12,268 nucleotides of DNA from an uncultured Simplicispira sp. (GTDB taxonomy: Bacteria > Pseudomonadota > Gammaproteobacteria > Burkholderiales > Burkholderiaceae_C): assembly GCA_903882725.1 (NCBI GenBank), contig CAIRYF010000308.1, positions 1-12,268 on the forward strand. Direction: 5' to 3'. The translations under genes were made by a program, and so were the position numbers. The stretch's first letter is position 1, and each line of letters opens with the position of its first letter. The notes beneath the pieces were generated by a model. It saw nothing but the letters and a program-made list of their open reading frames with translations, was not told the DNA's origin and ran no database searches. This document shows positions 7,747 through 12,268 of the stretch, piece after piece.

Positions 7747-7860
7747 GAAATTCTGGACAGAATGTAAAAGCCCAATAAAATCAAACACTTGTGTTGTTAT
7801 AGGTCGATAAAACGGTGGTTTTTATATTCGCAATAGCACAAATAAAGGCAAACAAAGCCC

Positions 7861-7891
7861 TTGACAGGTCATGCGACTTGTTTTCTGTATT
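7861..7891 (+). promoter_or_regulatory. Possible priA promoter
   Basis: TTGACA at 7861-7866 is a perfect -35 hexamer. The best -10 is TGTATT at 7886-7891 (4 of 6 matches), 19 bp away, which is longer than ideal. A start near 7898 would leave a leader of about 26 nt before the GTG at 7924. Confidence 0.35.
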
Positions 7892-7923
7892 GGGCTTGCC
7901 ATTCAATTTGCCAGGTCTCTGTT

Positions 7924-10089
7924 GTGTCCACACTGCTTTCTGATCCCGCCGCCACTGTGGGCGCTTTGGTGTCGGTTGCCGTGCAAACCCCCGCCCACAG
8001 CGGCATGGGCGCGTTACTTAGCTATGCCAGTGAGCGGGCACTGCCGCCGGGAACGCTGGTGCGCGTGCCCTTGGGCGCGCGTGAGGTGCTGGGCGTGGTC
8101 TGGGAGGGCGATGCGCCGGCGCTGGCGCCGGGCAAGGCTGCCCGCCCGATTGCTGGGGTGTTGGACGGCATTGCGCCGCTGGACGGGCACTGGCGCCGCT
8201 TGGTGGCGTTTGCCGCGCGTTATTACCAGCGCAGCTTGGGCGAAGTGGCGCTGGCTGCCCTGCCGCCGCCATTGCGCGACCTCAATTCAGTCCAATTGGC
8301 GCGCCGCCTGCGCCGCTCCGCCACGGCACACACCCGTGCAGATGCTTCACCTTTGATAGCACTCAGCGCAGAGCAGCAAAGGGCTATAGGCCAAATTGAT
8401 ATAAATTCTGGCCCGTTCTTGCTGTTTGGCAGCACCGGCAGCGGCAAAACCGAGGTGTATTTGCGCTGCGTGCAAGCGGCACTAGAGGCGCTAGAGGCGC
8501 TAGATGCACAGCCCATCAACGGCATCGCTGCGCAAGCGCTGGTGATGGTGCCGGAGATCAACCTGACGCCGCAGCTGCAACAGCGCTTTATGGAGCGCTT
8601 TGGCGAGGGCAGCGTGGTTTCGCTGCACAGTGGCATGACCAATCCGCAGCGCCTTCAAAGCTGGCTGGCAGCGCACAGCGGCCAAGCCCGCATCGTGCTG
8701 GGCACGCGCATGGCGGTGTTTGCGTCGATGCCGGGGCTGAAACTCATCGTCGTCGATGAAGAGCACGACGCCAGCTACAAGCAGCAAGAAGGCGCGCGCT
8801 ATTCGGCACGCGATTTGGCCATTTGGCGCGGACGCGAGCAGCACGCCAAAGTTATCCTCGGTTCGGCCACGCCGTCGCTGGAGAGCTGGTACGCCAGCCG
8901 CCCTGCCACTGACGGCGACCCTGGCGGGCGTTATCTGCGCCTGCATATGCCCAGCCGCATTGCCTCGGGTGACGACGCGGGCAGCCTACCGGTGCTGCGG
9001 GTGGTCAATATGCAGCACCAGCCCCGGCGCACCGTGTTTTCGCCGCCGCTGCTGGCCGCGCTGCAACAGCGCGTTGAGCGCGGCGAGCAGTGCATGATTT
9101 TGCTCAACCGGCGCGGCTACGCCCCGGTGTTGCACTGCGCCGATTGCGACTGGAAAAGCGACTGCCCGCACTGCAGCGCGCACCAGGTGTTTCACAAAGC
9201 CGACCGCACGCTGCGTTGCCACCACTGCGGCTACAGCGTGCGCGTGCCGCGCGCTTGTCCGGGCTGCGCCAGCCCCGACATCACCGCCATCGGCCAAGGC
9301 ACTGAGCAGTTAGAAGAGCAACTGGGCCATTTGCTGGCCGGTGTGCTGCGCCCTGATGGCCAGCCGGTCAAAGTTGCGCGCATCGACGCCGACACCACCA
9401 AGCGCAAAGGCGCGCTGCAGGCGCAGCTGGCGCAGGTGCATTCGGGCGAGATTGACGTGCTGATTGGCACGCAAATGGTGGCCAAGGGCCACGACTTTCG
9501 CCGCATCACGCTGGTGGCGGCGGTGCAGCCGGACGGGGCGCTGTTTTCCAGCGACTTTCGCGCGCCCGAGCGGCTGTTTGCGCTGTTGCTGCAAGCCAGT
9601 GGCCGTGCGGGGCGGGATGCGCAATATGTCGCGGCCCAAGGCAGCCGCAGCGAGATGTGGCTGCAAACTGGCTACCCCGAGCACGCCATCGTCGCCGCGC
9701 TGCGCCAGCACGACTTTGCCGCCTTTGCCGCCCAGCAACTGCAAGAGCGCCGCGATGCCGCCATGCCGCCGTTTGCCTTTCAGGCGCTGGTGCGTGCCGA
9801 CGCGCGCACGCAGGCCGTAGCGCAGGGCTTTTTGCAGGCCGCCAGTGACGCCGCCCGCGCCCACGCGGTGGTTGGGTTGGAGCAAGTCACGCTGTACCCG
9901 CCAGTGCCTTTGAGCATCCAGCGCGTGGCCAATGTGGAGCGGGCGCAAATGTTGCTGGAGTCGCCATCGCGTGTGGCTTTGCAGCGCTTTTTGGCGGCGT
10001 GGCAGCCGCTGCTGCACGCCACCCGCAGCCAGCCCGAGCACAAGGGGTTGGTGCGTTGGCTGGTCGATGTCGATCCGCTGGCCATTTGA
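7924..10089 (+). CDS. priA: Primosomal protein N', replication restart helicase
   Basis: 3'-5' superfamily 2 helicase that recognises abandoned forks and starts primosome reassembly; 721 aa. I start at GTG 7924 with AGG 8 nt before it; the frame is open further up to TTG 7861, but that triplet is part of a TTGACA -35 hexamer. Residues about 10-110 are the 3'-DNA-binding region. Walker A GSTGSGKT is at 169-176, DEEHD at 278-282, GSATPS at 313-318, GTQMVAKGHDF at 515-525 and QASGRAGR at 557-564. Eight zinc-binding cysteines lie at 405, 408, 414, 417, 432, 435, 445 and 448. Two oddities: a repeat-like AT-richer stretch just before Walker A (residues 144-162) and a LEALEALDA insertion near residues 187-195. 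Confidence 0.96.
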   Translation: MSTLLSDPAATVGALVSVAVQTPAHSGMGALLSYASERALPPGTLVRVPLGAREVLGVVWEGDAPALAPGKAARPIAGVLDGIAPLDGHWRRLVAFAARYYQRSLGEVALAALPPPLRDLNSVQLARRLRRSATAHTRADASPLIALSAEQQRAIGQIDINSGPFLLFGSTGSGKTEVYLRCVQAALEALEALDAQPINGIAAQALVMVPEINLTPQLQQRFMERFGEGSVVSLHSGMTNPQRLQSWLAAHSGQARIVLGTRMAVFASMPGLKLIVVDEEHDASYKQQEGARYSARDLAIWRGREQHAKVILGSATPSLESWYASRPATDGDPGGRYLRLHMPSRIASGDDAGSLPVLRVVNMQHQPRRTVFSPPLLAALQQRVERGEQCMILLNRRGYAPVLHCADCDWKSDCPHCSAHQVFHKADRTLRCHHCGYSVRVPRACPGCASPDITAIGQGTEQLEEQLGHLLAGVLRPDGQPVKVARIDADTTKRKGALQAQLAQVHSGEIDVLIGTQMVAKGHDFRRITLVAAVQPDGALFSSDFRAPERLFALLLQASGRAGRDAQYVAAQGSRSEMWLQTGYPEHAIVAALRQHDFAAFAAQQLQERRDAAMPPFAFQALVRADARTQAVAQGFLQAASDAARAHAVVGLEQVTLYPPVPLSIQRVANVERAQMLLESPSRVALQRFLAAWQPLLHATRSQPEHKGLVRWLVDVDPLAI
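8355..8408 (+). repeat. Repeat-like segment inside priA, related to the repeat at 10131-10166
   Basis: Blocks ATAGC (8356-8360), AGCGC (8365-8369) and AAGGGCTATAGGC (8379-8391) have the same order and exact spacing as ATAGC, AGCGC and AAGCGCTACAGGC on the minus strand at 10166-10131. By my count 23 of 36 positions agree without gaps, and 11 of 13 in the last block. In frame it encodes LIALSAEQQRAIGQIDIN and uses ATA three times and AGG once, codons unusual for this gene. Confidence 0.5.
8482..8508 (+). repeat. 9-bp tandem repeat CTAGAGGCG inside priA
   Basis: Exact units at 8482-8490 and 8491-8499 and a degenerate third (CTAGATGCA) at 8500-8508. They encode LEALEALDA between the Walker A segment and VMVPEINLTPQL, where E. 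coli PriA is shorter. Probably a small slippage expansion in a loop. Confidence 0.7.
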
Positions 10090-10130
10090 CGGGTGCAGCG
10101 CGTACTGTGTGCATAAAAACAGTGTTTTGT

Positions 10131-10166
10131 GCCTGTAGCGCTTATGCTGTAAGCGCTTACAGCTAT
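10131..10166 (-). repeat. Extragenic palindromic repeat in the priA-kdpE spacer
   Basis: The segment has nested inverted repeats: AGCGCTTA (10137-10144) with TAAGCGCT (10150-10157), and the perfect 18-bp palindrome at 10146-10163 with half-site GCTGTAAGC. GCTAT (10162-10166) pairs with ATAGC (10174-10178). The minus strand shares spaced blocks with the segment at 8356-8391 in priA. From memory, Comamonadaceae genomes carry many similar palindromic elements; that link is not checked here. Confidence 0.6.
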
Positions 10167-10173
10167 TGTTTTT
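10146..10173 (+). terminator. Predicted intrinsic terminator of priA
   Basis: GCTGTAA (10146-10152), loop GCGC and TTACAGC (10157-10163) form a 7-bp stem, followed by TATTGTTTTT (10164-10173), which is eight T in ten. It lies 56 nt after the priA stop. On the minus strand no T-run follows, so it would not act as a normal intrinsic terminator for kdpE. It is built from the repeat. Confidence 0.5.
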
Positions 10174-10190
10174 ATAGCATAATCGGCTGC

Positions 10191-10895
10191 TTAAGGCATC
10201 AGCCGGTAGCCAATTGCTGTTTCGGTCAGTAAGTGGCGCGGTTGGGTCGGCAGCTCTTCCAGCTTTTGGCGCAAATTGGCCATATAGACGCGCAGGTAGT
10301 GGTTGTCTTCAAGGTGCGACGGCCCCCACACCGCCTTGAGCAATTGGTGGTGCGTCAGCACCTTGCCGGTGTGGGTCACCAAGTGCGTCAGCAGGCGGTA
10401 TTCAATCGGCGTCAGGTGTACCGGCTGGCCTTGGCGCAAAACGCGCCGCTGCACCAGATCAACCTCGACCTGGCCAAAGCGAAACAGTGCCGGGCCTTCG
10501 CCCTGGTGTGCAGCGTTGGTTTGCCACCGGCGCAGCGCCACGCGCACGCGTGCCATCAGTTCGCCAACGCCAAACGGCTTGGTCAAATAATCATCGGCAC
10601 CGGCGTCGAGTGCAGCGATTTTGTCGGCCTCGTCAGCGCGCGCTGACAGCACGATCACCGGCACGTTTGACCAAGCGCGCAGGTCTTGCAGGTAGTGGAT
10701 GCCATCGTCGTCCGGCAGGCCCAAGTCGAGAATGATCACATCGGGGCGGCGCGTGCCAGCGTCGATCAGCCCTTGGCGCACCGTGTCGGTTTCGTGGACT
10801 TGCCAGCCCTCGGCCTGCAGCGCAACGCGCACAAAGCGACGAATGGCGGCTTCGTCCTCAACGATCAGCGCAATGGGGGGTGATTCAGGGGTCAT
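10191..10895 (-). CDS. kdpE: KdpE-type response regulator (OmpR family)
   Basis: 234 aa. The receiver domain (about 8-120) shows the acidic pair Glu13-Asp14 in LIVEDE, phospho-acceptor Asp57 in IILDLGLPD, Ser84 in VLSAR and Lys106 in LTKPF. The winged-helix domain (about 135-234) has VHLTPIEYRLLTHLV and LRVYMANLRQKLE, ending GYRLMP. Together with the kinase upstream this is the KdpD/KdpE potassium-limitation and turgor system, which by family knowledge activates kdpFABC. It starts 15 nt after the kdpD stop. That gap is pyrimidine-rich (CCGCTCCCCCCTTTC on the coding strand) and holds no ribosome site, so translation probably depends on coupling with kdpD. Convergent with priA. Confidence 0.94.
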   Translation of the reverse strand: MTPESPPIALIVEDEAAIRRFVRVALQAEGWQVHETDTVRQGLIDAGTRRPDVIILDLGLPDDDGIHYLQDLRAWSNVPVIVLSARADEADKIAALDAGADDYLTKPFGVGELMARVRVALRRWQTNAAHQGEGPALFRFGQVEVDLVQRRVLRQGQPVHLTPIEYRLLTHLVTHTGKVLTHHQLLKAVWGPSHLEDNHYLRVYMANLRQKLEELPTQPRHLLTETAIGYRLMP

Positions 10896-10910
10896 GAAAG
10901 GGGGGAGCGG

Positions 10911-12268
10911 CTAGGGGTTGGATGCAGGTACGGGTGCGGGCCGCGCAGTCGCGTCTTCAATCTCGGCGTCATCCTCAGGGGCTGGCAGGCTGGGCGGCGT
11001 TCCCAGCGGCAAGCTCAGGTAAAAAGCCGCGCCGCCTTGGGGCGCACGTTCGGCCCAGATACGGCCTTGGTGCGCCGCCATGATGGCACGGCAAATAGCC
11101 AGCCCTAGGCCGACGCCCGGAATGCTCGATTCGCGTTCGCCTCGGGTGAATTTTTCAAACAACAGCTCGGCACTGCCGGGCGGCAAGCCAGGGCCGTTGT
11201 CGCTGACGCACAGCAGCAAATCGGTGCCGCGCACGCTGGCAGCCACGGTGATGGTGCTGTCCGGTGGCGTGTATTTGACGGCGTTTTCCAGCAGGTTGCA
11301 CAGTACGCGCTCGATCAGCACGGCGTCTATGTGTACCAGCGGCAGTGCGGCAGGTACTTGGGTGTAGACCGGGTGGTGGCTTAGGGCACCTTGCATGGCC
11401 TGCAACGCGCTGCCCACCACCTCATCGACCGGCAACCACTGGCGGCGCAGGTGTACCGTGCCGCTTTGCAGACGCGCCATGTCGAGCAGGTTGGTCACCA
11501 TGGCGTTGATGCGCTGCGCCTCTTGGCGCAGGGCTGTCGTCATGTCGCGTGCTGGCGCTGGCAGGTTGGGCAGTGCGGCCAAGGTGTCGGCCAAGCCATA
11601 GACCACGGCCAGTGGCGTGCGCAGATCGTGCGACAGTGCCGACAAGAGCGAGTTGCGCAGGCGCTCGGACTCAATGCCCACCACAGCCGCCTGCGCGACA
11701 TCGATGTAATGCACGCGCTCCAGCGACTGGCCAATGATGCGGGCATAGGTTTCGAGCTGTTCGCGCAGCTCGGGCAGCATCACGCTGCGCGTGGAGCCCG
11801 GGCGCAGCGCCAACACTCCGCGCGTGCGCATGGGCGCTTTCAAAGGCAGATAAAGCCAAGCACTGCCGGGCAGCGTATCGGTGAACATACCCGCGGGCTC
11901 GCCTTGGTCGAGTGCCCAACGCGCCGTGCCTAGGTCGGGCTGCTCGGCGCTGGGCAAGGCCGCTTGGCGCAGCGAGGGCTGCAATTGGTCTTGGGTGTCC
12001 AGAAAATACACCAGCGCTACGCCTTGCACTTCGTTGCCCAAGCTGTGTTCTGCCAGCTGTAGCACCTGCTCCATCTGCAAAGAACCGGCCAGTTCACGCG
12101 TCAGCTCAAACAGGCGGCGGGCGCGCCGCTCGCGCTCGTTGGCGACCTCGGCTTGGTAGCGCAGACCGGCGGTCAGCTGGCCGATGATCAGCCCCACGGC
12201 CAGCATCACGCCAAACGTCATCATGTACTGCACGTCTGAAACTGCAAAGCTCATGCGCGGCAGGACAA
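10911..12268 (-). CDS. kdpD: KdpD-type osmosensitive K+ sensor histidine kinase (5' part beyond window edge)
   Basis: The C-terminal part of a protein normally about 900 residues; 451 complete codons are visible before the stop. The frame stays open past the Met at 12254 to the right edge, and VLPRMSFAVSDVQYMMTFGVML aligns with the E. coli KdpD segment PPRFTFTVKDVQYLLTFAVML, so that Met is internal. The visible part has the last transmembrane segment (TFGVMLAVGLIIGQL), a GAF-like region with TDTLPGSAWLYLPLK, the H-box ALSHDLRTPL (His codon 11628-11630), the N-box LLENAVKYTPP, DNGPGLPPG and GVGLGLAICRAI. A tail of about 29 residues, Pro-, Ala- and acid-rich, follows the ATPase domain. The N-terminal KdpD and Usp-like domains lie outside. 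Probably cotranscribed with kdpE. Confidence 0.95.
   Translation of the reverse strand, partial: VLPRMSFAVSDVQYMMTFGVMLAVGLIIGQLTAGLRYQAEVANERERRARRLFELTRELAGSLQMEQVLQLAEHSLGNEVQGVALVYFLDTQDQLQPSLRQAALPSAEQPDLGTARWALDQGEPAGMFTDTLPGSAWLYLPLKAPMRTRGVLALRPGSTRSVMLPELREQLETYARIIGQSLERVHYIDVAQAAVVGIESERLRNSLLSALSHDLRTPLAVVYGLADTLAALPNLPAPARDMTTALRQEAQRINAMVTNLLDMARLQSGTVHLRRQWLPVDEVVGSALQAMQGALSHHPVYTQVPAALPLVHIDAVLIERVLCNLLENAVKYTPPDSTITVAASVRGTDLLLCVSDNGPGLPPGSAELLFEKFTRGERESSIPGVGLGLAICRAIMAAHQGRIWAERAPQGGAAFYLSLPLGTPPSLPAPEDDAEIEDATARPAPVPASNP

Larger units (their letters stand above)
7562..7923. other. AT-rich hemE-priA intergenic region
   Basis: 362 bp without a supported gene. In order it holds the hairpin at 7588-7612, an alternating AT tract (GATATATATAAC, 7637-7648), a possible repeat remnant (7644-7686), the DnaA boxes (7726-7746), a clearly AT-rich stretch (7747-7860), and the possible priA promoter. 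Small open frames here look like chance. Confidence 0.6.

Noticed and set aside
7488..7784. 98-codon minus-strand open frame across the end of hemE and the spacer
   Set aside because: It overlaps the hemE 3' end antisense and runs through DnaA boxes and AT-rich DNA; composition is not protein-like.
7562..7923. Calling this region the chromosomal origin
   Set aside because: Only two clear DnaA boxes are visible, with no dnaA/dnaN, parAB or rpmH neighbour; the evidence supports a DnaA-binding site, not an origin.
9310..10041. 243-codon minus-strand open frame inside priA
   Set aside because: It lies wholly opposite conserved PriA helicase motifs and has no recognisable domain.
10111..10132. 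AT-rich hairpin GCATAAAA/TTTTGTGC as the priA terminator
   Set aside because: The stem is weak, needs a G-U pair and has no T-run after it; the palindrome at 10146-10173 fits better.
12252..12254. Treating the Met at 12254 as the true start of a short 447-residue kinase
   Set aside because: The frame continues open to the window edge and the codons before it match the KdpD family, so it is internal.

Overview
The window looks like chromosomal DNA of a betaproteobacterium, most likely a Comamonadaceae-type member of the Burkholderiales. The basis is GC-rich coding sequence, an AcrAB/AcrR efflux locus, an adjacent fabA-fabB pair, a hemE-priA neighbourhood and a palindromic repeat of a kind I remember from Comamonadaceae genomes. 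The family assignment is inference; no rRNA or other decisive marker is present. There is no insertion sequence, prophage, CRISPR array or tRNA, and this reads as core chromosome.

Layout. At 1-3107 (minus) are the 5' part of an acrB-type RND pump gene, cut by the left edge, and its lipoprotein adaptor acrA. At 3108-3203 is a compact divergent control region with an almost perfect AcrR-type operator and two mirror-image promoters. At 3204-4464 (plus) are the TetR-family repressor acrR and a small TonB/TolA-like protein with a PPT repeat. At 4470-6220 (minus) are fabB and fabA, overlapping by ATGA, which together make unsaturated fatty acids. At 6443-7561 (plus) is hemE (heme synthesis). At 7562-7923 is an AT-rich intergenic stretch with two tandem DnaA boxes. 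At 7924-10089 (plus) is priA (replication restart helicase). At 10090-10190 is a short convergent spacer with a palindromic repeat that can act as the priA terminator. At 10191-12268 (minus) are kdpE and the C-terminal half of kdpD, whose 5' part lies beyond the right edge.

How the genes work together. AcrR very likely represses both its own promoter and acrAB through the shared operator. FabA and FabB supply cis-unsaturated acyl chains. KdpD/KdpE is the potassium/turgor two-component system; kdpFABC would be expected upstream of kdpD, outside the window.

No clearly new multi-gene system is visible. The observations most worth a second look are: (1) a repeat unit shared by the priA-kdpE spacer and the inside of the priA coding sequence, where it brings rare codons; (2) tandem DnaA boxes next to AT-rich DNA between hemE and priA; (3) the AcrR operator with mirrored promoters; (4) the uncharacterised PPT-repeat TonB/TolA-like protein downstream of acrR.
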